The position numbers and the translations under genes are program-made. A stretch of DNA of 64,000 nucleotides from CAWGHZ01 sp963775315 (GTDB lineage Bacteria; Pseudomonadota; Alphaproteobacteria; MPNO01; DASWLB01), in the NCBI GenBank assembly GCA_963775315.1, contig CAVZIN010000007.1, forward strand, positions 124,001 through 188,000, written 5' to 3'. This document shows, piece by piece, positions 41,060 through 50,019 of this stretch. Under the pieces are notes generated by a model. The model did no database searches. It was not told the origin of the DNA and worked only from the letters and a program-made list of their open reading frames with translations. Position 1 is the stretch's first letter. Every line of letters begins with the position of its first letter.

Positions 41060-41953
41060 ATGGGCAAGTTCGTGATCCAGCAGCACGGGCGCCTGCAGGA
41101 GGCTGTAGCGCACAAGCTCGGCTTCTTCGCCGACGAAGGTCTCGACTACGAGATGAGCGGCGGCAACCTCGGCGCTGCCAAGTCGGTGGACCGCGCCACC
41201 GGCCGGCCCGCGGACATTCTCTCCGGCGCCTACCAGTCCTATGAGCAGGGCAAGGGCAACAAGGGCGACAAGTCTGACATCTCCTGCGCCTGCCATTGGA
41301 CGGTGAACAACGCCGCAGCCAACCGCATCGGCACCATGTACGGCAAGGCCTACGTGGTGACGCCGGGCGCGGTGATGGTGCCCCAGGATTCGCCGATCCG
41401 TCGGCCCGAGGACCTGGCCGGGAAGGAGGTCGCCGTCGGCTACCAGTCGGGCAGCCACTACACGACGATCCAGGCGCTGGAGCCGTTCATGGCGCCCGAG
41501 GACATCAAGCTCAAGTTCGTGGGGCTGCCATGGCAGCGCGTCGACGTCGCGGTCGACCGCGACCTGCCGGCGGCGAGCCTGTGGGGCATCACCTACCTGG
41601 CGGGCGAGCAGCTCGGGCTTCGCAAGGTGCTCGACTGCACCTTCATGATCACCTTCATGTTCCCGGCGACGGTCGCGCTCGACGACGTCGAAAAATACAT
41701 GCGCGCGCTCAAGCGGGCGCAGGCTGAGATCGACCTCCGGCCCGAACTCTATCGGCCCCTCTATGCCGACATGATCCCGGAGCGTTATCGGACCCAGGTG
41801 GATGTCCGCACGTTCGCGCCCGGCGAGCGGGTGGTGTTCCTGCCCTATACCGAGGATATGTTCCGCCGCACTCAGGATTGGATCCACGCGCGCGGCATCT
41901 TCGACGCGCCGCCGAGCGAGCTCGACTACGCCGCCTCGGTGGCTGCGGAGTAA
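41060..41953 (+). CDS. Periplasmic-binding-fold protein without signal peptide (NMT1/ABC SBP-like)
   Basis: 297 residues starting 'MGKFVIQQHGRLQEAVAHKLGFFADEGLDYEM'; the ATG at 41060 leaves no signal peptide. 'PIRRPEDLAGKEVAVGYQSGSHYTTIQALEPF' (in parts) and the closing 'YTEDMFRRTQDWIHARGIF' are the NMT1/ThiY-like binding fold used by ABC nitrate/sulfonate/taurine-type proteins. Without a transporter next to it the protein may be a cytoplasmic ligand-binding or enzymatic variant, as with the Pht5-like protein at 23347. Substrate unknown. Confidence 0.75.
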   Translation: MGKFVIQQHGRLQEAVAHKLGFFADEGLDYEMSGGNLGAAKSVDRATGRPADILSGAYQSYEQGKGNKGDKSDISCACHWTVNNAAANRIGTMYGKAYVVTPGAVMVPQDSPIRRPEDLAGKEVAVGYQSGSHYTTIQALEPFMAPEDIKLKFVGLPWQRVDVAVDRDLPAASLWGITYLAGEQLGLRKVLDCTFMITFMFPATVALDDVEKYMRALKRAQAEIDLRPELYRPLYADMIPERYRTQVDVRTFAPGERVVFLPYTEDMFRRTQDWIHARGIFDAPPSELDYAASVAAE

Positions 41954-41972
41954 CGCGAAGTCTATATATTTT

Positions 41973-42050
41973 CGTCATGCCCGGACTTGTTCCGGGCATC
42001 TATGGAGTCACAGGGCGAGGCGTCTGCCCGTGGATGGCCCGGCCATGACG
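41973..42050. repeat. Extragenic inverted repeat, family 2 (full form)
   Basis: Inner stem ATGCCCGGA (41977-41985), loop CTTGT, TCCGGGCAT (41991-41999). Outer arms CGTCATGCCCGG and CCGGCCATGACG pair at 11 of 12. This is the common CGTCATGNCCGG-type palindrome of Hyphomicrobiales genomes. It fills the gap between convergent genes. Confidence 0.7.
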
Positions 42051-42078
42051 CAAGGATTAAGCCGGATGTCTCATCTTA

Positions 42079-43281
42079 CTACAGCCGGAACAGCTCCTTC
42101 GCGTTGAGGCCGAGGATGCGGCGCTTCGCGTCCTCGTCGAGGAAGGGCAGGTCGGTCACCGTCGCCGGCACGTCGAAATCCCAATGCGGCCAGTCGGACG
42201 AGTAGAGAAGCTGCGTGCGCGCGTCGATGGCGTTGAACGTCGCCTTCAGCAGCTCCAGGTTGGTCCGCTCCATCGGCTGGGTCGTGTAGTACATCTCGCG
42301 CATGTATTCGCTCGGCAGGCGCTTGAGGGCTGGCGCTTCCGACACGCGCATCAGGTACTCGTTGTCGAACCGGGTGGTCATGAACGCCATCCAGGTGATA
42401 CCGGCCTCGACCCAGATCACCTTGAGCTTCGGGAACCGCTCTGGAACCCCGTTCATCACCCAGTTCGCGAGGTGGATCATGTTGCCGAGCGGGAACGACA
42501 GCGCGTGCGCCGACAGGAACCGGTTGACCTGCGACAGGAAACCGTCCTTGCCCCAATAGGGTCCGGCGTGGAAGGCGAGGGGGAGGCCGCGCTCCTCCAG
42601 CATGGCGTAGAGCCGCATGTAGGCGTTGTGGTGCACCGGGCGGTAGCGCGCGCTGGTGACCATGAACCCGACGACGCCCTTCCTCTCGGCGAACTCGGCG
42701 ACGAAGCGCTCGCACGCCGCGGGTTCGCTGAACGGCAAATAGAGCAGCGACTTGATACGCTCGTCGGCGGGCAGGATGTTCTCGCAGAGCCAGCGATTGT
42801 AGCCGTGCGACAGCGCCACCTCGACGTCCACCTCCGGGTGCATTCCCATTCCGAGCATCGGCGTCGGGAACACCACCTGGTAGTCGATGCCGAGGCAGTC
42901 GATGGCCCGGCGGACCAGCGTCACGTCGCGATGCACGTCGGTCTCGGCGACCTCCTGCTCCGGATCGCCGTCATGGGTGATGCGCCCGGCGACGGTCTGG
43001 TGATACGGCCAGCTCGTCGCGCGCAGGATTCCGGGCGTGATCTGGCCGCGCACGGTGAAGGCGCGCGCGATGTCGCGGATCACCGGATCGGGAACGTGGT
43101 CGAGGATGTCGGGCCAGGACGACGTCTCGAAATGATGGGCGTCGACGTCGACGATGAGGTAGTCCTTCAGCCGCCGGTCGCGCGCCTGGCGCGCCGCGTG
43201 GGCCAGCACGTCGCGCGTGTCGGTGGTCTTGACGATCTGGCTGGGCAGCGGGCGGTCCCGCGGCGGCGTTCCGGTGTCCAT
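42079..43281 (-). CDS. Amidohydrolase family protein (aminocarboxymuconate-semialdehyde decarboxylase-like)
   Basis: 400 residues. Metal-binding pattern of the ACMSD-like amidohydrolases: 'IVDVDAHHFE' (the usual HxH replaced by DAHH), 'LPLAFHAGPYWG' (His), 'KVIWVEAGITW' and a last 'LYSSDWPHWDFD' (Asp). Such enzymes decarboxylate or hydrolyse aromatic or acyclic acids with Zn. The N-terminal 35 residues are an extra. Nearby binding-protein-like gene faces it. Precise substrate unknown. Confidence 0.88.
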   Translation of the reverse strand: MDTGTPPRDRPLPSQIVKTTDTRDVLAHAARQARDRRLKDYLIVDVDAHHFETSSWPDILDHVPDPVIRDIARAFTVRGQITPGILRATSWPYHQTVAGRITHDGDPEQEVAETDVHRDVTLVRRAIDCLGIDYQVVFPTPMLGMGMHPEVDVEVALSHGYNRWLCENILPADERIKSLLYLPFSEPAACERFVAEFAERKGVVGFMVTSARYRPVHHNAYMRLYAMLEERGLPLAFHAGPYWGKDGFLSQVNRFLSAHALSFPLGNMIHLANWVMNGVPERFPKLKVIWVEAGITWMAFMTTRFDNEYLMRVSEAPALKRLPSEYMREMYYTTQPMERTNLELLKATFNAIDARTQLLYSSDWPHWDFDVPATVTDLPFLDEDAKRRILGLNAKELFRL

Positions 43282-43313
43282 CGTCGGTCTCCCTCGCCCG
43301 GAAGCATAGCATG

Positions 43314-45395
43314 CTAGCCGGATCGCAGGGTCTGCACCGCCGCGTCGCGCTCGAACAGATAGAGCAGGGTGCGGAGCGCCGCCCCGCGCGGGCCGGCAAG
43401 CTCCGAGTCGCGCTCCAGGATCAGCCGGGCGTCGTCGTTGGCGACGGCGAGCAACTCGCCATGCACAGCGAGGTCGGCGAGGCGGAAGACCGGCAGGCCC
43501 GACTGGCGGGTGCCGAGCACCTCGCCCGCGCCGCGGAGGCGCAGATCCTCCTCGGCGATGCGGAACCCGTCATCGGTTTCGCGCAGGATCTCGATCCGTG
43601 CCCGCGCGGTCTCGCCGAGCGGCGCGGCATAGAGCAGAAGGCAAGACGAGGGCCGCGTGCCGCGCCCGACCCGGCCTCGAAGCTGGTGGAGCTGGGCGAG
43701 CCCGAACCGCTCGGCATGCTCGATGATCATCACTGTCGCCTCGGGCACGTCGACGCCCACCTCGATGACGGTGGTGGCCACGAGGATGGCAGTCTCGCCC
43801 GCGGCGAAGCGGGCCATCACCTGGTCCTTGTCGCGCCCCTTGAGCCTGCCGTGCACCAGCCCGACCTTTCCGGGAAACAGCTTCGCGAGATGCGCGGCGC
43901 GCTCGGTGGCGGCGGCGATGTCGATCAGTTCCAATTCCTCGACCAGCGGGCACACCCAGTAGATGCGCGCGCCCTCGGCCATCGCCCGGCCAAGCCCGGC
44001 AGCGACCTCGTCGAGCCGGGAGAGGGGCAGGGCGCGCGTCGAGATCGCCTGACGGCCGGGCGGCTTGTCGGTGAGGCGCGACACGTCGAGGTCGCCGTAG
44101 GCCGTCATCGTCAGCGTGCGCGGGATCGGCGTCGCCGTCATCACCAGCACGTCGGTGCCGCGCCCCTTGGCGGCGAGGTCGAGCCGCTGGTGCACGCCGA
44201 AACGGTGCTGCTCGTCGACCACCGCGAAGGCGAGGTCGCGGAACGCCACGTCCTCCTGAAACAGCGCGTGGGTGCCGATCGCGAGCGGAATGGCGCCGGA
44301 GCCAAGCCCCGCGACCGCGCGGTCACGCGCGCGCCCCTTGTCGCGCCCGGTCACGAGCACGCAGCCGACGCCCGCGGCGCGGGCCAGCGGCTCGACGGTG
44401 GCGAAATGCTGGCGGGCGAGGATCTCGGTCGGCGCCATCAGCGCCGCCTGCGCCCCGGTCTCGACCGCGTTCAGCATGGCGAGCAGGGCGACCACGGTCT
44501 TGCCGCTGCCGACGTCGCCCTGCAGCAGCCGTGTCATGCGCTCGCCCGACGCCATGTCGGCCAGGATTTCGTCGAGCGCCCGCGCCTGCGACCCGGTGAG
44601 CTGGAACGGCAGGGCGGCCAGCGCCTTCGCCCGCAGCCGCCCGTCGCCCTTCAGCACGCGGCCGCGCTGGCGCTTCTGGCGGGCGCGGACCAGGGCGAGG
44701 GCGAGCTGGTTGGCCAGCAGCTCGTCGAAGGCGAGGCGGCGGCGCGCCGGCGTGGCAGGGGCGAGGTCCGCTTCCGATTGCGGGGCGTGGGCGGCGGCGA
44801 GCGCGGCGCGCCAGGCGGGCCATCCCTCGCGCGCGACCAGCGCCGCGTCGTTCCATTCGGCGAGCTCGGGCGCCCGGTCGACTGCGGCGTGGACGGCACG
44901 GGCCAGCGGCTTCGGGGTGAGGCCTGCGGTCAGCGGGTAGATCGGCTCGACCGACTGCAGCCGCGCCAGCTCCTCCGGCGCGCCGATATGGTCGGGATGG
45001 GTCATCTGGCGGAAGCCGTCATAGAGTTCGACCCGCCCGCTCACCACCCGCTCGGCGCCGACCGGCAGCGCCTTCTCCAGCCAGTCGGCGCGGGCATGGA
45101 AGAAGACGAGGTCGAGCGTCCCGGTCGCGTCGGAAAGCCGCACCTTGTAGGGCGCGCGCGGGCTGCGCGGCGCTGCGTGGAACTCGACGCGGCCGGTGAT
45201 GGTGGCAATGGCGCCGTCGGCCGCCTCCGAGATCTTCGGGGCATAGCGCCGGTCGATGATGTCGCTCGGTAAATGCCACAGCAGGTCGACGACCTTGGGT
45301 CCGGCCAGCTTCTCGACCAGCTTGCCGAGGCGCGGCCCGACGCCGGGCAGCACCGTGACCGGCGCGAACAGTCGATTGAGGATGGGCGGGCGCAT
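43314..45395 (-). CDS. recG: ATP-dependent DNA helicase RecG
   Basis: 693 residues of usual length. N-terminal wedge domain, then helicase motifs 'LTGSQARALDEI', Walker A 'LLQGDVGSGKTVVALL', DEQH-type 'AVVDEQHRFGVHQR', 'MTATPIPRTLTMTAYGDLD' and motif VI 'QLHQLRGRVGRG'. RecG regresses stalled forks and processes recombination intermediates. It is divergent from sdhE-mfd; the recG / sdhE / mfd arrangement is widespread in alphaproteobacteria. Start at the ATG at 45395. Confidence 0.97.
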   Translation of the reverse strand: MRPPILNRLFAPVTVLPGVGPRLGKLVEKLAGPKVVDLLWHLPSDIIDRRYAPKISEAADGAIATITGRVEFHAAPRSPRAPYKVRLSDATGTLDLVFFHARADWLEKALPVGAERVVSGRVELYDGFRQMTHPDHIGAPEELARLQSVEPIYPLTAGLTPKPLARAVHAAVDRAPELAEWNDAALVAREGWPAWRAALAAAHAPQSEADLAPATPARRRLAFDELLANQLALALVRARQKRQRGRVLKGDGRLRAKALAALPFQLTGSQARALDEILADMASGERMTRLLQGDVGSGKTVVALLAMLNAVETGAQAALMAPTEILARQHFATVEPLARAAGVGCVLVTGRDKGRARDRAVAGLGSGAIPLAIGTHALFQEDVAFRDLAFAVVDEQHRFGVHQRLDLAAKGRGTDVLVMTATPIPRTLTMTAYGDLDVSRLTDKPPGRQAISTRALPLSRLDEVAAGLGRAMAEGARIYWVCPLVEELELIDIAAATERAAHLAKLFPGKVGLVHGRLKGRDKDQVMARFAAGETAILVATTVIEVGVDVPEATVMIIEHAERFGLAQLHQLRGRVGRGTRPSSCLLLYAAPLGETARARIEILRETDDGFRIAEEDLRLRGAGEVLGTRQSGLPVFRLADLAVHGELLAVANDDARLILERDSELAGPRGAALRTLLYLFERDAAVQTLRSG

Positions 45396-45411
45396 CGTCG
45401 GGCCGCTGGCT

Positions 45412-45441
45412 GCTGACAGGCGGGCGCGAAGTGCTTATATC
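45412..45441 (+). promoter_or_regulatory. Possible sdhE-mfd promoter
   Basis: CTGACA (45413-45418), 16-base spacer, TTATAT (45435-45440), about 90 bases before the sdhE ATG. Fits the alphaproteobacterial sigma-70-like pattern moderately well. By-eye call only. Confidence 0.35.
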
Positions 45442-45532
45442 CTAGTCCGCGCGGGGGCGAATCGCACCCGTGCGGACGGTTCTTGCACGGCGCGCGATCG
45501 GGCGCGCCGCGGGAGCCCATTGGCATTTGGGC

Positions 45533-45817
45533 ATGACGGATACCGATTCGCGGGAACTGGACGAGCGACGCAAGCGGGCGCGCTTCCGCAGTGTGCGCCG
45601 CGGCACCAAGGAAAGCGACCTGGTGGTGGGGGGCTTCGCCTCCGACCGGCTGGAGGCGCTCGATGCGAACCAGCTCGCCCAATTCGAGGCGCTGCTCGAC
45701 TGCCCGGACCAGGATCTGCTCGCCTGGGTGGTAGGGCTCAAGCCCGCGCCGGCCGAGCATGACCACGACGTGCTCGCCATGATGCGGGAGTACCGGTCAT
45801 CGATACGCCGCTCGTAA
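45533..45817 (+). CDS. sdhE: Succinate dehydrogenase flavinylation factor SdhE (FAD assembly factor 2)
   Basis: 94 residues from the ATG at 45533. The hallmark 'RGxxE' motif is present as 'RRGTKESDLVVGGF', followed by 'QLAQFEALLDCPDQDLLAWVVG', the conserved acidic helix of SdhE/Sdh5. It attaches FAD covalently to succinate dehydrogenase SdhA. The reading frame for mfd begins at or within its 3' end, so translation of the two is likely coupled. Confidence 0.93.
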   Translation: MTDTDSRELDERRKRARFRSVRRGTKESDLVVGGFASDRLEALDANQLAQFEALLDCPDQDLLAWVVGLKPAPAEHDHDVLAMMREYRSSIRRS

Positions 45818-45924
45818 GGCCGATCGCCGAGCTGCTGGAGACTTCCGGCCGCATCACGCTCGCCGGCGCGCCGGAGGGCTGCGACGCGCTGGCGCTGGCG
45901 GAGATCGCCCGGGCGGGACGTACC

Positions 45925-48900
45925 GTGCTGCATGCCGTGCGCGACGACGCGCGCCTTGCCCGCCTCGCCGACGCCCTCGCCTTCTTCGCGCCTGAGCTCG
46001 AGGTGCTGCGCTTCCCGGCGTGGGACTGCCTGCCCTACGACCGCGTGTCGCCCAATCCCGAGATAACCGCCCAGCGCACCGCGACGCTGACCCGGCTCGC
46101 CTCTGCGCCGGCGCCCGCGGGAGGACGCATCGTCATCGCCACGGTCAACGCGCTGGTCCAGCGCGTGCCGCCGCGCGCGGCCTTTGCCGGCGCCTCGTTC
46201 GCGGCGAGGCAGGGCGAGAGCGTGGCGCTCGACGCGCTGACGGCCTTCCTCGCGCGCAACGGGTATGGCCGGGCAGACACGGTGCGCGAGCCGGGCGAGT
46301 TCGCGCTGCGCGGCGGTATCGTGGACATCTTTCCCCCCGGGTCCGACGAACCCGTGCGGCTCGACATGTTCGGCGACCAGCTCGAGCGCATCCGCGCGTT
46401 CGACCCGGTCAGTCAGCGCACCACCCGCGACCTCGATGCCTTCTCTCTCGGACCGGTGGGCGAGGTGTTCCTCGACGAGGAGTCGATCCACCGCTTCCGC
46501 GCCGGCTATCGCGAGCTGTTCGGCGCCGCCTCGGACGATCCGCTCTATGCCGGCATTTCCGAGGGACGCCGCCAGATCGGCATGGAGCATTGGCTGCCCT
46601 TGTTCCACGACCGGCTCGAGACGCTGTTCGACTACCTGCCGGACGCGGTGGTGACGCTCGACCACCAGGCGGACGCGGCGCGGGACTCGCGCTTCGAGGC
46701 GGTCGAGGATTATTTCGACGCGCGCAAGACCTTCCTCGAGACGCGTGGCGCCGGGCTGGAGGGTCAGCCGGTCTACCGCCCGCTGCCGCCGCGCATGCTT
46801 TATCTCGACGCCGCCGAGTGGGATCGCATCCTGCGCCCGCGCGCGGTCGCGATCCTCAACCCGTTCGCCTTGCCGCCCGAGGCCGGAAGGCGCGTTGTCG
46901 ATCTCGGCGGGCGCCGGATCAAGCCGTTCACCACGCGTAGCGGGGCGGCCAGCGCCTTCGAGCAGGCACGCGACTATTTCGCGCGCGAGGCGCGTCCGGG
47001 CCGGCGCCGCGTGGTGGCCGCCTATAGCGCCGGGTCGCGCGACCGGCTCGGCAATTTGCTGGCCGAGCACGGCATGACAGGCCTTGCCTCCGCCGAAAGC
47101 TGGCAGGCGGCCGAGGCGCTGCCCGACGACGCCGTCGCGCTGGTCGTGCTCGGAATCGAACACGGTTTCGCCGCGCCCGGCCTCGTCGTCGTCGGCGAGC
47201 AGGACATTCTGGGCGAGCGGATGGCGCGCACACAGCGCCGCCGCCGCCGCGCCGAGGAGATTCTGGCCGACGCGGCCGACCTCGCGCCCGGCGACCTAGT
47301 GGTGCATGTCGACCACGGCATCGGCCGCTACGAGGGGCTCGAGACTCTCTCGGTCACCGGCGCGCCGCACGACTGCTTCCGCCTGACCTATGACGGCGGC
47401 GACCGGCTGTTCGTGCCGGTCGAGAACATCGAGGTCCTGTCGCGCTACGGCACGTCCGAGGCGGGCGCTGCGCTCGACAAGCTTGGCGGCCACGCCTGGC
47501 AGGCGCGCAAGTCGCGCCTCAAGCGCCGGCTGCGCGACATGGCCGACGCGCTGATCAAGGTCGCGGCAGAGCGCGCGCTGCACGCCGCTCCGGTGATCGC
47601 CGCGCCGCCAGGGACCTACGACGAGTTTTGCGCCCGCTTCCCGTATTCCGAGACCGACGACCAGCTCCAGGCGATCGACGACACGATGGCCGATCTCGGG
47701 GCCGGCCGGCCGATGGACCGGCTGGTGTGCGGCGACGTCGGGTTCGGCAAGACCGAGGTCGCGCTGCGCGCCGCCTTCGCGACCGTGCTCACGGGCGGCC
47801 AGGTCGCGGTGGTGGTGCCGACGACGCTGCTCGCGCGCCAGCACGCCGAGACGTTCGCGCGCCGGTTCGATGGGTTCGGCATCCGGATCGGCCAGCTCTC
47901 GCGCCTCGTGACGGCAAAGGACGCGGCAGAGACCAAGGCGGGGCTCGCCGACGGCTCGGTGCACATCGTCATCGGCACGCACGCGCTGCTCGCCAAGGAC
48001 ATACGCTTCCACAATTTGCAGCTTCTGATCGTCGACGAGGAGCAGCATTTCGGCGTGAAGCACAAGGAGCGGCTCAAGAGCCTGCGCGCCGACGTGCATG
48101 TGCTGACGCTGACCGCGACGCCCATTCCGCGGACGTTGCAGCTCGCGCTCTCCGGCGTGCGCGAGATGAGCGTGATCGCGACGCCGCCGGTCGACCGGCT
48201 GGCCGTCCGCACCTTCGTGCTGCCCTACGACCCGGTGGTGGTGCGCGAGGCGATCTTGCGCGAGCGGTTCCGCGGCGGCCAGATATTCTACGTCTGCCCG
48301 CGCATCGAGGACCTCGACGGGGTAGCGGAGCGGCTGCGCGAGCTGGTGCCCGAGGCGACGGTCGCGATGGCGCACGGCAAGCTCGGCTCCAGGGCGCTCG
48401 AGGACGTGATGGGGCGGTTCTACGCGGGCGAGAAAGACATATTGCTCTCGACGCAGATCGTGGAATCCGGCCTCGACATCCCCACGGTCAACACGATGAT
48501 CGTCCATCGCGCCGACATGTTCGGCCTCGCCCAGCTTCACCAGCTGCGTGGCCGCATCGGCCGGTCGAAGCTCCGCGCCTACTGCTACCTCACGCTGCCG
48601 CCGAAGCGCACGCTGACCGAGACCGCCGAGCGTCGCCTCCACGTGTTGCAGACGCTCGACTCGCTCGGTGCCGGCTTCACCCTCGCCTCGCACGACCTCG
48701 ACATACGCGGCGCCGGCAACCTCCTTGGTGAGGAGCAGTCCGGCCACATCCGCGAGGTCGGCATCGAGCTCTATCAGCACATGCTGGAGGAGGCGGTGGC
48801 GATGGCCAAGGGCGTCAAGGCGGAGTCCGAGGACTGGACGCCGCAGATCAATCTTGGGATCCCGGTGCTGATCCCGGAGACATACGTCACCGACCTCGGC

Positions 48901-49296
48901 GTGCGCCTCGGGCTCTACCGCCGGCTCGCGGCTGTCACCGACCGCGCCGAGGTCGAATCCTTCGCCGCCGAGCTGATCGACCGGTTCGGTCCGATCCCGC
49001 CGGAGGCCGAGAACCTGCTGCAGACCGTGGCGCTGAAGCTGATGTGCCGAGAGGCGAACGTCGAGCGGCTCGACACCGGTCCGAAGGGCGCAGTGCTCGT
49101 CTTCCGCGAGAACCGCTTCCCCAATCCGGCCGGGCTCGTCGCCTATATCCAGCGCGACCGCGGCCAGGCAACGCTGCGTCCCGACCACCGGCTCGTCTTC
49201 CATCGCGAATGGCGCGAGGACAAGACCCGCCTGTCCGGCACCGTCCGGCTGATGGAAGGGCTCGCCGAGATCGCCCGCGAGCGAGTGGCTGCCTAA
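45925..49296 (+). CDS. mfd: Transcription-repair coupling factor Mfd
   Basis: At least 1,123 residues. 'RVSPNPEIT', the RNA-polymerase-interaction region near residue 450 ('LVVHVDHGIGRYEGL'), helicase motifs 'CGDVGFGKTEVALRAAF', 'LLIVDEEQHFGVKHKE', 'TLTATPIPRTLQL' and the C-terminal domain identify Mfd. It removes stalled RNA polymerase from lesions and recruits UvrAB. GTG at 45925 is the first standard start, but the frame is open and homologous-looking ('RITLAGAPEGCDALALAEIARAG') back to about 45799, where an ATC follows GGGAG by eight bases. With that, the length becomes about 1,165, the family norm. The N-terminal boundary is therefore uncertain. Confidence 0.96.
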   Translation: MLHAVRDDARLARLADALAFFAPELEVLRFPAWDCLPYDRVSPNPEITAQRTATLTRLASAPAPAGGRIVIATVNALVQRVPPRAAFAGASFAARQGESVALDALTAFLARNGYGRADTVREPGEFALRGGIVDIFPPGSDEPVRLDMFGDQLERIRAFDPVSQRTTRDLDAFSLGPVGEVFLDEESIHRFRAGYRELFGAASDDPLYAGISEGRRQIGMEHWLPLFHDRLETLFDYLPDAVVTLDHQADAARDSRFEAVEDYFDARKTFLETRGAGLEGQPVYRPLPPRMLYLDAAEWDRILRPRAVAILNPFALPPEAGRRVVDLGGRRIKPFTTRSGAASAFEQARDYFAREARPGRRRVVAAYSAGSRDRLGNLLAEHGMTGLASAESWQAAEALPDDAVALVVLGIEHGFAAPGLVVVGEQDILGERMARTQRRRRRAEEILADAADLAPGDLVVHVDHGIGRYEGLETLSVTGAPHDCFRLTYDGGDRLFVPVENIEVLSRYGTSEAGAALDKLGGHAWQARKSRLKRRLRDMADALIKVAAERALHAAPVIAAPPGTYDEFCARFPYSETDDQLQAIDDTMADLGAGRPMDRLVCGDVGFGKTEVALRAAFATVLTGGQVAVVVPTTLLARQHAETFARRFDGFGIRIGQLSRLVTAKDAAETKAGLADGSVHIVIGTHALLAKDIRFHNLQLLIVDEEQHFGVKHKERLKSLRADVHVLTLTATPIPRTLQLALSGVREMSVIATPPVDRLAVRTFVLPYDPVVVREAILRERFRGGQIFYVCPRIEDLDGVAERLRELVPEATVAMAHGKLGSRALEDVMGRFYAGEKDILLSTQIVESGLDIPTVNTMIVHRADMFGLAQLHQLRGRIGRSKLRAYCYLTLPPKRTLTETAERRLHVLQTLDSLGAGFTLASHDLDIRGAGNLLGEEQSGHIREVGIELYQHMLEEAVAMAKGVKAESEDWTPQINLGIPVLIPETYVTDLGVRLGLYRRLAAVTDRAEVESFAAELIDRFGPIPPEAENLLQTVALKLMCREANVERLDTGPKGAVLVFRENRFPNPAGLVAYIQRDRGQATLRPDHRLVFHREWREDKTRLSGTVRLMEGLAEIARERVAA

Positions 49297-49325
49297 GCGG
49301 CGCGACCTACCCGTCACCGTGCGTT

Positions 49326-49366
49326 CCCTCTCCTACCGGGAGAGGGACGGCGGGGGAGGGGGCTTG
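49326..49366. repeat. Extragenic inverted repeat, family 1
   Basis: CCCTCTCC (49326-49333), loop of 5, GGAGAGGG (49339-49346), followed by a G-rich tail ACGGCGGGGGAGGGGG. It lies between the convergent mfd and DsbA-like genes, where it could also reduce read-through. Confidence 0.65.
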
Positions 49367-49367
49367 G

Positions 49368-50012
49368 TCAGCCGACCGGCTGCAGGGCTTCCTGGTTCGC
49401 CAGATCGAACACCTGGTGGAACACCTCGGGGAGCTGCGCGCCCGAGACGGCGTAGCGCCGGTCGATGATGAAGCAAGGCACGCCGGTGACGCCGAGCGTG
49501 CGCACCTTCTCGTCCGCGGCAACGATGGTTTCGGTGTCGGCGCCCGAACGCAGATAGGCGCGCGTCTCGGCGGGCGCGATCCCCGTCTCGGCGGCGATGT
49601 CGGTCAACACCTCCATGTCGCCGATGTCGCGCCCGGCAAGGAAGTAGGCGCGGTACAGCGCCTCGACCACCGCACCCTGACATCCCATCGCGTCGGCGAA
49701 ATGGACCAGCCGGTGCGATTGCAGCGTGTTGGGTGTGCGCCCGATGCGGTCGAAGCGGAAGTCGATGTCCTCGCCGGCACCGACCTCGGCGACGGAGGCG
49801 AACAGGCGAGCGGCGCGCTCGCGCCCGCCGAGCCGGCGCGCCACGTACGCCTCGCGCTCCGCGCCCTCGGCGGGGACGTCGGGGTTGAGGAAGTACGGGC
49901 GCCAGACGATTTCGACGTCGCGTTGCGGCCGGCTCGCGAGCGCGCGCTCGAGCCGGCGCTTGCCGATGTAGCACCAGGGGCAGGCCGTGTCGGCGACGAC
50001 GTCGATGCGCAT
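49368..50012 (-). CDS. DsbA-family oxidoreductase (FrnE-like)
   Basis: 214 residues with a thioredoxin-like fold of the FrnE/HCCA-isomerase group: active-site 'CPWC' at residues 11-14 ('ADTACPWCYIGKRRLERAL'), an inserted helical domain, and the cis-proline motif 'GVTGVPCFIIDRRYAVSGAQ'. No signal peptide, so it is cytoplasmic. FrnE-type proteins act as disulfide oxidoreductases or as isomerases in polyketide and aromatic degradation. It follows the dienelactone-hydrolase gene by seven bases on the same strand, so they share an operon. Confidence 0.93.
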   Translation of the reverse strand: MRIDVVADTACPWCYIGKRRLERALASRPQRDVEIVWRPYFLNPDVPAEGAEREAYVARRLGGRERAARLFASVAEVGAGEDIDFRFDRIGRTPNTLQSHRLVHFADAMGCQGAVVEALYRAYFLAGRDIGDMEVLTDIAAETGIAPAETRAYLRSGADTETIVAADEKVRTLGVTGVPCFIIDRRYAVSGAQLPEVFHQVFDLANQEALQPVG

Positions 50013-50019
50013 TGCGCTC

